From Berkiella sp964502705 (GTDB lineage: Bacteria > Pseudomonadota > Gammaproteobacteria > Berkiellales > Berkiellaceae), in NCBI GenBank assembly GCA_964502705.1, contig CAZCXZ010000024.1:1-35746 (forward strand): a stretch of DNA of 35,746 bases. Direction: 5' to 3'. The notes beneath the pieces are model-generated. The model did not search any database, had not been told where the DNA came from, and saw only the letters and a list, made by a program, of their open reading frames with translations. The translations under genes were made by a program, and so were the position numbers. This document shows, piece by piece, positions 8,718-17,097 of this stretch (its first letter is position 1; the number at the start of each line of letters is the position of its first letter).

Positions 8718-9568
8718 GATGTTTTCTGTAGATCTCTATGTCGAACTTGAACATTCATTTGCAACGTTTGTGCACGGTTAACCAATTGTTCAGTGATATA
8801 GACTGAACGATGCTGTCCGCCTGTGCAGCCAATCCCGACGGTTAGATAGCTGCGGTTATCCGCTTCAAACCGGGGGATCCAATTGTCTAAGAATCGAATG
8901 ATATCTTCAACCATTTGTTCAACTTCAGGATAACTTTGTAAGTATTTTGCTACCTCACTATCTGCACCGGTTAACGATCTTAAACTGGGCTGCCAATAGG
9001 GATTGGGTAAACAGCGAACATCGAATATAAAGTCTGCATCTGCGGGCATGCCGTTCTTGAAACCAAATGACTGAATAAGCAGTTGTAAGCGATTTGTATG
9101 CTCTTTAGCGACACGATCGCGGATGATGCTGCATAATTGATGAGAAGAAAGTTGACTAGTATCAACCGTCATATCGGCCATGCTAGCTAATGGACTTAGC
9201 AGTTGGCGCTCTTGTTCTATGGCTTCTTGCAAAGAAACGGTTTCACTGGTTAGGGGGTGTTTGCGTCTTGTTTCGCTAAAGCGGCGTAATAGGCTTTTGT
9301 GATCAGCATCTAAATAGATGATGTCACATTGCCAGCCAGGTCGACGAAGTTCGGAGATCACTTCCTTCAATAAATTGACATCTTGTGGCAAATTTCGCGC
9401 ATCAATACTCACCGCCAAGCGTGGATGATCGGCTGCAAGCTTATCAATCACGCCAGGTAGAATATCAACGGGTAAATTATCTATGCAATAAAAACCTAAG
9501 TCTTCTAACACATGAAGTGAAATGGTTTTGCCGGATCCGGAGCGGCCACTCACTATTACTAAACGCAT
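8714..9568 (-). CDS. rapZ: RNase adapter / nucleotide-binding protein RapZ
   Basis: A 284-residue P-loop protein, the same length as E. coli RapZ. The Walker A motif is SGRSGSGKT at residues 7-15. A Walker B-like IIYLDAD lies near residue 90. The diagnostic C-terminal GCTGGQHRSV lies near residue 245. In E. coli, RapZ delivers the sRNA GlmZ to RNase E and so tunes glucosamine-6-phosphate synthesis. The reading frame stays open 18 codons further upstream, but that stretch runs through a palindromic repeat, and the family starts at MRLVIVSGRSG, with AAAGG upstream of that ATG; I chose that start. The gene follows the broken hprK and overlaps the EIIA gene by 4 bp. Confidence 0.93.
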   Translation of the reverse strand: MRLVIVSGRSGSGKTISLHVLEDLGFYCIDNLPVDILPGVIDKLAADHPRLAVSIDARNLPQDVNLLKEVISELRRPGWQCDIIYLDADHKSLLRRFSETRRKHPLTSETVSLQEAIEQERQLLSPLASMADMTVDTSQLSSHQLCSIIRDRVAKEHTNRLQLLIQSFGFKNGMPADADFIFDVRCLPNPYWQPSLRSLTGADSEVAKYLQSYPEVEQMVEDIIRFLDNWIPRFEADNRSYLTVGIGCTGGQHRSVYITEQLVNRAQTLQMNVQVRHRDLQKTS

Positions 9569-9586
9569 TTGCTTTTCGCCTTTTGT

Positions 9587-9638
9587 GTAGGGGCCGGCCA
9601 CTGTGCCGGCCCGGGACGACACGGAGGTCGTCCCCTAC
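9587..9638. repeat. GTAG-headed palindromic repeat pair (REP/BIME-like)
   Basis: Two 26-bp units abut tail to tail: 9587-9612 on the plus strand and 9613-9638 on the minus strand. Each begins with GTAG and folds into an 8-bp GC-rich hairpin with a C-containing tetraloop. The two stems differ in sequence but each keeps perfect pairing. The same unit occurs at 21947-22017. A GTAG tetranucleotide beside a hairpin is the hallmark of REP sequences mobilised by REP-associated tyrosine (RAYT) transposases. The right edge supplies the stop codon of the broken hprK and the left edge lies 18 bp from the rapZ start. Confidence 0.75.
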
Positions 9639-10123
9639 GTTGCTAATATTGATTCAATTCTTGGTGATTTCGGCATAAACGCTAATTTTACAGCGGTTTC
9701 TATTAGGATAGCTACATTGTGACTCGTTGCAATTGGTAATGTAAGTGCGGGAACTGAGACGTTATCGAAAATCTTTGTTTCCAACTTAAACTCAAGTTGT
9801 TGTGGGGGGATTTCATAACGCGTGGCATCTAAGGTAATGATTAAATCGAGAGTAACGTCAGCTTGCAGGGCACTTTCACCAAAAAGTTGCGCTACGTCAA
9901 TAAGCCCAAGACTGCGAACACATTAAATGCCTTTTTGTGACTTTGCAGCCGTTCCTTGCCATTGATTGCCTGAAAGCGAAAACAATGGCGCATCATCAGC
10001 AATTAAGCGGTGACCGTGCGTTAACAGCGTTAGCGCAGCTTCACTTTTGCCAGAACCCGGCGCACCCATAAGCAGCACGCCTTTATCAAAAATCTGGAGC
10101 AATACGCCATGTAAACTAAGCAC
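9635..10123 (-). pseudogene. hprK: HPr kinase/phosphorylase, short form, interrupted by an in-frame TAA
   Basis: A GTG start at 10123 overlaps the end of ptsN by 8 bp. The frame encodes the catalytic domain only, as in short alphaproteobacterial HprK: LHGVLL, P-loop GAPGSGKS, then RLIADDAP. It meets TAA at 9923-9925. Reading on in the same frame gives 96 further residues with no other stop, including VRSLGLIDVAQLFGESAL, which matches the HprK signature (RGLGIIDV-TLFG). PALTLPI and a closing VAILIETAV follow, up to TAG at 9635-9637 inside the palindromic repeat. The spacing across the stop matches intact HprK exactly, so one substitution (for example TTA to TAA) explains it. Intact, it would phosphorylate Ser46 of HPr. 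As read, only a fragment of about 66 residues carrying the P-loop would be made. Confidence 0.82.
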
Positions 10124-10568
10124 GGGTAAGAATATCGTAGAGTTCTTCGCGCGATTTCGCATTGCGTAAAGCACTGCGCAACGTTTCTTCACGAAAAATA
10201 TGCGCTAAAGAGGCAAGGAGCTCTAAATGTGTTTCATCGGTATCCATAGGCACGATCAACGAAAAAATGAGATCAACTTTGATGTTATCATCAGCACCAA
10301 AATCAATCCCATCTTTTAATGAAATAAAACAACCTATCGTATTATCAATGGTTGCAAGTCTTGTATGAGGAATAGCAACCCCATTTGAAATGGCAGTACT
10401 CCCCAATCGTTCTCGCATAATCAAACCATCAAAAATATCATGCGCTCGGATATGGTTTAAGTCGGTCGCAATTGATTCACTAAGTAATTCAAGTGCTTTC
10501 TTTTTACTTTGAGCACGCAGTGAATAATGCGTTCGATCTAAAGTTAATATGTCTTTAATTTGCAACAT
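10116..10568 (-). CDS. ptsN: Nitrogen-regulatory PTS EIIA component
   Basis: A 150-residue EIIA-Ntr with the phosphorylation site His68 in NGVAIPHTRL. The family's G-D-IKVDLIFSLI-P core and the LE-LA-LAHIFREE helix follow. It works in the PTS-Ntr phosphorelay, in E. coli controlling potassium transport and related responses according to its phosphorylation state. It sits between hpf and hprK/rapZ, the usual order downstream of rpoN. No defect is seen. Confidence 0.94.
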   Translation of the reverse strand: MLQIKDILTLDRTHYSLRAQSKKKALELLSESIATDLNHIRAHDIFDGLIMRERLGSTAISNGVAIPHTRLATIDNTIGCFISLKDGIDFGADDNIKVDLIFSLIVPMDTDETHLELLASLAHIFREETLRSALRNAKSREELYDILTRA

Positions 10569-10574
10569 GGATGA

Positions 10575-10886
10575 TTAAACCAAATCTTCACCGTCGCCGT
10601 GTTTATTCATTTTTTCTTTATGCTTTACGACTTGTCGGTCGAGTTTGTCGACGAGTAAATCAATCGCTGCATACATGTTTTCGGATTCTGACTCCGCATG
10701 AATTTCGCCTCGTGCAAGGTTGACAGTGGCTTCCGCTTTTTGCTGGAATTTTTTATCGACTGTCAATATCACATACACACTGGTGATATTTGAAAAATGA
10801 CGTTCAATTTTTTGCAGTTTACCTTGCACATAATCACGAAGAGCCGCGGTAATCTCTACATGATGTCCGGTAATATTAATTTGCAT
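10575..10886 (-). CDS. hpf: Ribosome hibernation promoting factor, short form
   Basis: A 103-residue HPF/RaiA-family protein that binds the 30S subunit at the decoding site and promotes ribosome hibernation. It opens with MQINITGHHVEIT and has the basic surface helix DYVQGKLQKIERHF, then DLLVDKLDRQVVKHKEK. The length matches the short HPF class with no C-terminal dimerisation domain. Located directly downstream of rpoN, as in E. coli, so probably cotranscribed. Confidence 0.93.
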   Translation of the reverse strand: MQINITGHHVEITAALRDYVQGKLQKIERHFSNITSVYVILTVDKKFQQKAEATVNLARGEIHAESESENMYAAIDLLVDKLDRQVVKHKEKMNKHGDGEDLV

Positions 10887-10907
10887 AACCTATCCTTATT
10901 AGTTTTA

Positions 10908-12335
10908 TTAAATTAACTGTTTTCTTTCATTTGAAGGAGCAATATTCATTGCTTCTCGATATTTAGCGATGGTTCTTCTCGCTACGGGAATACCGAGTTC
11001 AGCAAGCATTTTTGCTAGTTTACTATCGCTTAATGGTTTTTTCCGGCTTTCTGCTGCAATTAATTTTTTAATGACGGCTCGAATTGCCGTTGCAGAACAT
11101 TCTCCGCCTTTTTCCGTGTTCACGTGACTTGAGAAAAAATATTTTAATTCAAAAGTACCACGTGGTGTATGCAGATATTTTTGTGTCGTGACGCGTGAAA
11201 TAGTTGACTCATGTAATTCAAGAACACTCGCAATATCATGCAAAATCAGCGGTTTCATGGCTTCTTCGCCGAATTCGAGGAAATCTTGTTGTTGTTCGAT
11301 AATGCAACTGGCTACTTTTAATAACGTATCATTTCGATTTTCGATACTTTTTAAAAACCACCTTGCTTCTTGCAATTGATTGCGTAAGTATTGATTGTCT
11401 TGGCTTGAATCACTGCGGCGGATCATGCCAGCGTAGTGGTCGTTGATCCTGAGTTTGGGCATGCACTCTGGGTTTAATTCAACAACCCATTTTCCATTGA
11501 TTTTAAAAGTGTACACATCAGGAATAACATATTCTGCCTGCCTACCGCCGATTTCTGTACCAGGTCTAGGGTTCAATGTTTGAATGCATTGGATCACTTC
11601 ATGCAATTCATCCATGGATAAACCGAGTCGTCGGCGAAGGGCCGCATAATCCCGTTTGCCCAATAATTCTAAGTGATGCATCACGAGTTCGCGTGCTTTA
11701 TCACGTTGTGGGAATGTATCAGGTAAATGTTCTAATTGTACTTTAAGGGATTCGGCAATATTTCTAGCTCCTACCCCTAAAGGATCAAACTGTTGAATGC
11801 GATGTAAAACCGCTTCAACTTCTTGAACAGTCACGTCAATGTCGTCTTGAACAGTTGCGATAATGTCTGTTAAATCACACGTTAAAAAACCGTCATCATT
11901 AATAGAATCAATGAGAGCCGCGGCGATAAGTTGATCGTTTTCGCTAAAAGGGGTTAATTCCATCTGCCAAACAAGATGGTCTCGTAAAGAAATAGGGGCA
12001 CTGTTCAGTGTTTCTAATTCGTTGCCTAACGATTCATGAAATTGTGCTTCACGCTTTTGGCCTAATTTCACTTCCCAAGTAAATTCTTCACCGTTAGGAT
12101 CGGGTTCTGCATAAAAGTTAAGCGCGGCATCGGCTTCACTGGTATCTTCCTGTGTTGCCGTATCCTGCGAGGTAACTTCCTGCTCTAGAACTTCTAACAT
12201 TGGGTTAGCTTCCAAAGCAGATTGTATTTCCGTTTGCAGTTCAACCGCTGATAATTGCAGTAATCGGATAGCTTGTTGCAATTGGGGCGTCATCGTTAAC
12301 TGATGGCCAATTTTTAGTTGTAATGATGGTTTCAT
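10908..12335 (-). CDS. rpoN: RNA polymerase sigma-54 factor
   Basis: A 475-residue sigma-54. Region I (residues 1-45) is Gln/Leu-rich (LTMTPQLQQAIRLLQLS) and contacts the enhancer-binding activator. The acidic region II follows (about 55-85). The core-binding domain holds DPLGVGARNIAESL near residue 190. The C-terminal helix-turn-helix and the RpoN box ARRTIAKYREAMNI lie at about 453-466; the RpoN box recognises the -24 element. It directs transcription from -24/-12 promoters. Placed between lptB and hpf in the conserved order, with about 100 bp upstream that could hold its own promoter. Confidence 0.95.
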   Translation of the reverse strand: MKPSLQLKIGHQLTMTPQLQQAIRLLQLSAVELQTEIQSALEANPMLEVLEQEVTSQDTATQEDTSEADAALNFYAEPDPNGEEFTWEVKLGQKREAQFHESLGNELETLNSAPISLRDHLVWQMELTPFSENDQLIAAALIDSINDDGFLTCDLTDIIATVQDDIDVTVQEVEAVLHRIQQFDPLGVGARNIAESLKVQLEHLPDTFPQRDKARELVMHHLELLGKRDYAALRRRLGLSMDELHEVIQCIQTLNPRPGTEIGGRQAEYVIPDVYTFKINGKWVVELNPECMPKLRINDHYAGMIRRSDSSQDNQYLRNQLQEARWFLKSIENRNDTLLKVASCIIEQQQDFLEFGEEAMKPLILHDIASVLELHESTISRVTTQKYLHTPRGTFELKYFFSSHVNTEKGGECSATAIRAVIKKLIAAESRKKPLSDSKLAKMLAELGIPVARRTIAKYREAMNIAPSNERKQLI

Positions 12336-12433
12336 ACAACTTCTCCCTAACGTTATTGCTTTGCAACAAAAAATGTGTCGTCCATCATATATATATTGTA
12401 GACGTCACTTTTTAGATTTTGGCAGGAACGTTA

Positions 12434-13159
12434 CTACAGTGTAAAGGCTTCCCCTAGATAAACTTTACGTACCTGTTGGTTACTTAGAATACTTTGTGGA
12501 GGGCCGCAAGCAATCACCTGGCCTTCGCTAACAATGGTTGCTTGGTGGCAAATGTTGAGGGTTTCGCGCACGTTATGATCGGTAATCAATACGCCAATGC
12601 CTTTTTGTGCAAGCGTAGCAATCTGCAATTTGATGTCATTCACTGAGATAGGATCGACCCCTGCAAAAGGCTCATCTAATAAAATGAACTTGGGATCACA
12701 TGCCAAGGCTCTCGCGATTTCAACGCGGCGACGTTCACCGCCGGATAAGCTGATCCCCATCGTATCTCTGACTTGGGTCAGGTGAAATTCATTCAGTAAA
12801 GTATCAAGGCGATCTAAGCGAGCGGTTTTGCTCATATGAACTTGGGTTTCGAGAATCGCTAAGATATTGTCTTTGACGGATAGTTTTCGAAATACCGAGG
12901 CTTCTTGGGGTAAGTAACCAATCCCGCTGCGCGCTCGTACATGCATTGGACTGTGTGTTACGTCATGTGAATTCAGGAGTACGCGTCCGCCATCGCAAGG
13001 GATAAGGCCAACAATCATATAGAAGCAGGTGGTTTTACCGGCACCGTTTGGGCCGAGTAAACCAACCACTTCGCCAGATTTAACCTCTAGCGAGACATCT
13101 TTAACGATGACACGTTTTTTATAAGATTTTTTGAGATGTTGAACAGATAAGATATTCAT
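12434..13159 (-). CDS. lptB: LPS export ABC transporter ATP-binding protein LptB
   Basis: A 241-residue ABC ATPase powering extraction of lipopolysaccharide from the inner membrane with LptF/LptG (not in this window). Walker A is GPNGAGKTT near residue 36. The signature LSGGERRRVEIARAL lies near 138. Walker B ILLDEPFAGVDP lies near 158, and the switch histidine is in ITDHNVRE. GYLPQEASVFRKL is the typical LptB Q-loop. It lies 3 bp downstream of lptA in an lptC-lptA-lptB unit. Confidence 0.95.
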   Translation of the reverse strand: MNILSVQHLKKSYKKRVIVKDVSLEVKSGEVVGLLGPNGAGKTTCFYMIVGLIPCDGGRVLLNSHDVTHSPMHVRARSGIGYLPQEASVFRKLSVKDNILAILETQVHMSKTARLDRLDTLLNEFHLTQVRDTMGISLSGGERRRVEIARALACDPKFILLDEPFAGVDPISVNDIKLQIATLAQKGIGVLITDHNVRETLNICHQATIVSEGQVIACGPPQSILSNQQVRKVYLGEAFTL

Positions 13160-13162
13160 GAG

Positions 13163-13669
13163 TTACGCACGCGGATGAATAGTGATGATAGGGCGTTCAT
13201 CACTTTGTTTCGTTGCATTTATAATCTGTTTGTCTAACTGATAACTAAGCACAGGCCCTCGAAATTTATCTTGCTGATGATCTAGCGTGGCACTGCCCTC
13301 TAGAACAACTAGTTGTTTATCTGGATAATAATAAATGGTTTTAGCAGTGGCGTAAACAGGATTAGGATCATTTTGGCGTTTACCAGAGAAAGTCGCAGGT
13401 TCTCCAATAGCGGTAATCACAGTGAGATTGCCTTTGATATCTTTTTTTATACTTAAACGGTTTGCGTGTACTTCATGCGATCCTTGGGTCAAAATCACAT
13501 TGCCAATATGAATGGCCTCTTGTTTGGTTTGATCAAATGAAGCACTGTCGGCTTGAATTTGAATAGGGGTATTTGGGTCGATTTTTAGTGGCGCAGGTGC
13601 GGCATTGGTTTTTAAAGCACAAAGACACAACAGCACGAGTGTGAGAGGTTTAAGCTTGTGGCGTTGCAT
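13163..13669 (-). CDS. lptA: Periplasmic LPS-bridge protein LptA
   Basis: A 168-residue protein with a signal peptide (about 1-23, ending TNAAPA). One OstA/LptA beta-jellyroll domain follows, marked by PIQIQADSASFDQTKQEAIH, GNVILTQGSHEVHANRL and AKTIYYYPDKQLVVLEG. LptA subunits stack between LptC and LptD to carry LPS across the periplasm. Its start overlaps the lptC end by 20 bp, suggesting coupled translation. Confidence 0.93.
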   Translation of the reverse strand: MQRHKLKPLTLVLLCLCALKTNAAPAPLKIDPNTPIQIQADSASFDQTKQEAIHIGNVILTQGSHEVHANRLSIKKDIKGNLTVITAIGEPATFSGKRQNDPNPVYATAKTIYYYPDKQLVVLEGSATLDHQQDKFRGPVLSYQLDKQIINATKQSDERPIITIHPRA

Positions 13670-14258
13670 AAAATGTTCTCACTTGATGTAAAAATTCAAC
13701 TGTTTCGCGGTGAAGGTCGGCACGCATACCTTCGGCTTTAATGGTAAGTGAAGGTGAATACACGGTTACCATATCATCAGTTTGCGCAGTCGGGTTTGGC
13801 TCTTTTGGAAAGAACAATAAAGAGGTTGTTTTCATTTCCCAAAAGTTATCGTTATGAGGATTCACTTGTTTAATCGACACATCATCTTTTAATGTTAATT
13901 TATCGATTTGAGTCCCCATTTTGGTTTGATAGCCTTCACCTTGCTTACCCGAAACGGTAAGTTGAGAGCCGTTTTGTTGATTGAGCGTCAAGCAGGGGGC
14001 AATCATTTGTGTTACGGCTTGTCCTTTATCGTGTGACCACCAATCCATTTTCACAATCTGTATGAGCTTGCCATTTTTATCAAAACGTTGTGCGACAACG
14101 CCCCTCATGGCTTCTTCAAGGATAGCTGAGTTTTCGTGCACAGGCTTAACATCGAGCGAGGGATAAGGGCTTAAAAAGGCAAAAAATAAGATTGCGCTTA
14201 AGCCTATGCTCGCTATAGACAGAATACGGTAAGGAGAAGCAATTTGCAGTTTGAACAC
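13650..14258 (-). CDS. lptC: LPS export system protein LptC
   Basis: A 202-residue bitopic protein: one N-terminal membrane anchor (about residues 10-30, ILSIASIGLSAILFFAFL), then a periplasmic LptC jellyroll that passes LPS from LptB2FG to LptA. The start is GTG with AAGGA five bases upstream. It begins 8 bp after the kdsD stop; in E. coli kdsC lies between these two genes, and it is absent here. Confidence 0.9.
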   Translation of the reverse strand: MFKLQIASPYRILSIASIGLSAILFFAFLSPYPSLDVKPVHENSAILEEAMRGVVAQRFDKNGKLIQIVKMDWWSHDKGQAVTQMIAPCLTLNQQNGSQLTVSGKQGEGYQTKMGTQIDKLTLKDDVSIKQVNPHNDNFWEMKTTSLLFFPKEPNPTAQTDDMVTVYSPSLTIKAEGMRADLHRETVEFLHQVRTFYATPQA

Positions 14259-14266
14259 GAAAGTCC

Positions 14267-15271
14267 TTACAACACGCCAGCACGCAGTAAGTCATGCATG
14301 TTGAGCGCGCCGATTAAACGGTGATTTTTGTCAACGACAAACAGACCATTAATTTTGTAAGTCTCCATGATGCGCAAGGCTTCTGCAGCTAGTACGCCTT
14401 TCTCAATCACACGGCCACCCGATGTCATCACTTCCGCGATAGGCGTCGTATTGATATTCACATTATGGTCCAATGCGCGACGTAAGTCGCCGTCGGTGAA
14501 TAAACCGATATGGCGTTTTTCATCATCGACAATGGCGGTCATTCCTAAGCGGCAACGCGTCATTTCAATTAGCGCTTCTTTAATTGAGGCATTGTGAGCG
14601 GTAATCGGAATATTGTCGCCTTTATGCATAATATCATCGATTTTCAGCAATAAGCGTCGTCCTAAGCGACCACCCGGGTGCGACATTGCAAAATCATCGG
14701 CGCTAAAGCCACGTGCATCAAGGAGCGCAATGGCTAGGGCATCACCCATGACCAGTGTTACGGTGGTGCTGGAAGTGGGGGCGAGTCCAAGCGCGCAGGC
14801 TTCTTTTTCGACGTGAATATTGAGAGTGACATTCGCGCAATTGGCTAATGTTGATTTCCCATTCCCGGTTAAAGCAATCAGTGGCACGCCTAATCGTTTG
14901 ATCAGCGGTAAAATCGTAATGATTTCTTCGGTTTCGCCAGAATTGGAAATGGCGATCACGGTGTCATGACTCGTAATCATACCCATATCGCCGTGGCTTG
15001 CTTCGGCTGGGTGAACAAAAATAGAAGGGCTGCCGGTGCTGGCAAGTGTTGCCGCAATTTTTCGACCAATTAATCCTGATTTACCCATACCAATAACGAC
15101 GATGCGGCCTTTACTCTGAATGCAGTGCAACAATATGGCGCAAGCTTTCGCAAAATGTTCGTCGATTCTATCAGTAAGTGACATCACGGCTTGGGCTTCG
15201 GTCAATACGACTCTGCGGCCTTGGGCAATGAAAGCATGTTCGATGGTCGTTGTGGGTTGTTCAATTATCAT
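14267..15271 (-). CDS. kdsD: D-arabinose-5-phosphate isomerase
   Basis: A 334-residue enzyme converting ribulose-5-phosphate to arabinose-5-phosphate, the first step of Kdo synthesis for LPS. An N-terminal SIS domain (about 35-180) carries GMGKSGLIGRKIAATLASTG and HPAEASHGDMGM, and ISNSGETEEI follows. Two CBS domains follow (about 210-330). The length is close to E. coli KdsD (328). First gene of the minus-strand lpt/rpoN/PTS cluster and divergent from the mla operon. Confidence 0.94.
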   Translation of the reverse strand: MIIEQPTTTIEHAFIAQGRRVVLTEAQAVMSLTDRIDEHFAKACAILLHCIQSKGRIVVIGMGKSGLIGRKIAATLASTGSPSIFVHPAEASHGDMGMITSHDTVIAISNSGETEEIITILPLIKRLGVPLIALTGNGKSTLANCANVTLNIHVEKEACALGLAPTSSTTVTLVMGDALAIALLDARGFSADDFAMSHPGGRLGRRLLLKIDDIMHKGDNIPITAHNASIKEALIEMTRCRLGMTAIVDDEKRHIGLFTDGDLRRALDHNVNINTTPIAEVMTSGGRVIEKGVLAAEALRIMETYKINGLFVVDKNHRLIGALNMHDLLRAGVL

Positions 15272-15452
15272 AATAGGTTCTTATTATATAATCAGCTGCC
15301 TTACAAACTTTTAATTTGTTCATGGTTACTATAACATCAATTCCCATTTTTCTGCAGGTTGAGTCTGTGATTCGGACTTGCTTTGTAAATCTATCTTCTA
15401 TAATTGGAATACTTACTAACAAAATTAAGAAAGGGTAGCGCCTAATTAGTTG

Positions 15453-15461
15453 TGTTAAAAT
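15453..15461 (+). promoter_or_regulatory. Putative extended -10 promoter of the mla operon
   Basis: TGTTAAAAT matches an extended -10 (TG-n-TAAAAT, hexamer 15456-15461), 38 bases before the mlaF start. No good -35 is seen at 17 bp, which extended -10 promoters can tolerate. The rest of the 228-bp divergent gap is AT-rich, with a palindromic ATTATATAAT at 15283-15292 that could serve kdsD. Confidence 0.4.
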
Positions 15462-15499
15462 TTACAATCCAAACAAACAGAGGCACTGCGTAAAATATC

Positions 15500-16306
15500 A
15501 TGACAGGCAGCGGACTAAATACGGTTGAAATTCGCAACCTCTCATTCGGGTGGGGTAATCGCATCATATTTGATGGTGTCGACATCGATGTGCCTGAAGG
15601 TAAAATAACCGCGATTATGGGGCCAAGTGGCAGCGGCAAAACCACGCTGTTGCGACTGATTGGGGGACAACTGTTACCTCAAGCAGGCACCATTATGGCT
15701 AACGGGTTTAATATTCCGACCCTTGATAGACAATCGTTGTATCGCGCACGTAGACAAATGGGCATGCTTTTTCAAAGCGGTGCCTTGTTCTCTGATTTAT
15801 CTGTATTTGAAAATGTGGCTTTCCCGCTACGCGAGCATACGCAGCTCTCTGAATCCTTTATACGTGATATCGTTCTTATGAAACTAGAAGCCGTTGGGCT
15901 GCGGGGCGCAAGAGATTTGATGCCCAGTGAGTTATCAGGCGGCATGCAACGTCGTGCCGCGTTAGCACGAACGATAGCACTTGATCCGAATTTATTAATG
16001 TTTGATGAGCCCTTCGCAGGACAAGATCCCATTTCGATGGGGGTTCTCGTCAAATTAATCCGACTATTGAACGACGCGCTTGGCGTGACAAGTATTATTG
16101 TTTCGCATGATGTTCCTGAGACATGCACCATTGCGGACTATGTCTATGTCATAGCGGATGGCAAAGTGGTTGGCCATGGATCCGCTAACAGTATTAAGAA
16201 CAGCGAATCACGCTGGATACACCAATTTATGCACGGCTTGCCAGATGGTCCCGTACCATTTCACTACCCTGCAAAGAATTACCAACAAGATTTAATCGGA
16301 GGATAA
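15500..16306 (+). CDS. mlaF: Mla phospholipid transport ABC ATPase MlaF
   Basis: A 268-residue ABC ATPase of the inner-membrane MlaFEDB complex, which moves phospholipids between the membranes to preserve outer-membrane lipid asymmetry. Walker A GPSGSGKTT is near residue 37, signature LSGGMQRRAALART near 144, Walker B LLMFDEPFAGQDP near 166, and the switch histidine is in IVSHDVPE. Its stop codon shares one base with the mlaE start, preceded by GGAGG. First gene of mlaFEDCB. Confidence 0.94.
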   Translation: MTGSGLNTVEIRNLSFGWGNRIIFDGVDIDVPEGKITAIMGPSGSGKTTLLRLIGGQLLPQAGTIMANGFNIPTLDRQSLYRARRQMGMLFQSGALFSDLSVFENVAFPLREHTQLSESFIRDIVLMKLEAVGLRGARDLMPSELSGGMQRRAALARTIALDPNLLMFDEPFAGQDPISMGVLVKLIRLLNDALGVTSIIVSHDVPETCTIADYVYVIADGKVVGHGSANSIKNSESRWIHQFMHGLPDGPVPFHYPAKNYQQDLIGG

Positions 16307-17097
16307 TGCCCTTGTTGTCTGCCTTACAGAACCTGGGAAAATCAGGCATTGAGTTTTGTGATAATGCAGGAAAAACAACCCTGTTTTTATTGCATGCCGT
16401 GCTCGCTAAGCCAAAATGGGCAAGGGGATTCAAATTATTGGTGCCCCAGCTTTATATGGTTGGTGTATTGTCGTTGATTATTATTGTGGTTTCCGGATTG
16501 TTTATTGGGATGGTCTTGGGGTTACAAGGCTATACCATTTTAGTGAAATTTGGCGCAGAGCAAGCGCTCGGTCAGCTCATCGCACTTAGCATGGTGAGAG
16601 AACTGGGGCCTGTGGTTGGGGCTTTGCTATTTGCAGGACGTGCAGGTTCTGCGATTACAGCTGAGATTGGTTTAATGAAAGTCACCGAGCAACTCTCCAG
16701 CATGGAAATGCTAGGGGTTGATCCAATGCGTCGCATTATTGCTCCCCGTTTTTGGGCGGGCCAAATTTCGTTACCTCTTCTAACCTTAATATTTACCGCC
16801 GTGGCTATTTATGGTGGTTATATGGTGGGTGTGCAATGGTTGGGGGTGGACGAAGGTTCATTTTGGTCTAATATGCGAAACTCTGTCGATTTTCGTGAAG
16901 ACATTGTGAATGGGATCATTAAAAGTGTGGTTTTTGGCACATTGGTGACCTGGATTGCTGTTTATCAAGGTTATACTTGCCCACCAACTGCAGAGGGCAT
17001 TGGTAAAGCAACGACTCGCACGGTAGTATTCTCGTCATTAGCGACGCTGGGGATGGATTTCATCCTAACCGCAATTATGTTTGGAGGATTCAACTAA
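16306..17097 (+). CDS. mlaE: Mla phospholipid transport permease MlaE
   Basis: A 263-residue MlaE/YrbE-family integral membrane protein with about five transmembrane segments (near 50-75, 95-115, 150-180, 200-225 and 235-262). Family blocks ELGPVVGALLFAGRAGSAITAE and EMLGVDPMRRIIAPRFWA are present. It forms the permease dimer of MlaFEDB. It shares a base with mlaF upstream and with mlaD downstream (TAATG). Confidence 0.94.
   Translation: MPLLSALQNLGKSGIEFCDNAGKTTLFLLHAVLAKPKWARGFKLLVPQLYMVGVLSLIIIVVSGLFIGMVLGLQGYTILVKFGAEQALGQLIALSMVRELGPVVGALLFAGRAGSAITAEIGLMKVTEQLSSMEMLGVDPMRRIIAPRFWAGQISLPLLTLIFTAVAIYGGYMVGVQWLGVDEGSFWSNMRNSVDFREDIVNGIIKSVVFGTLVTWIAVYQGYTCPPTAEGIGKATTRTVVFSSLATLGMDFILTAIMFGGFN

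Noticed and set aside
9569..9622. N-terminal extension of RapZ by 18 residues
   Set aside because: It runs through the palindromic repeat and is not part of the family, which begins at MRLVIVSGRSG.
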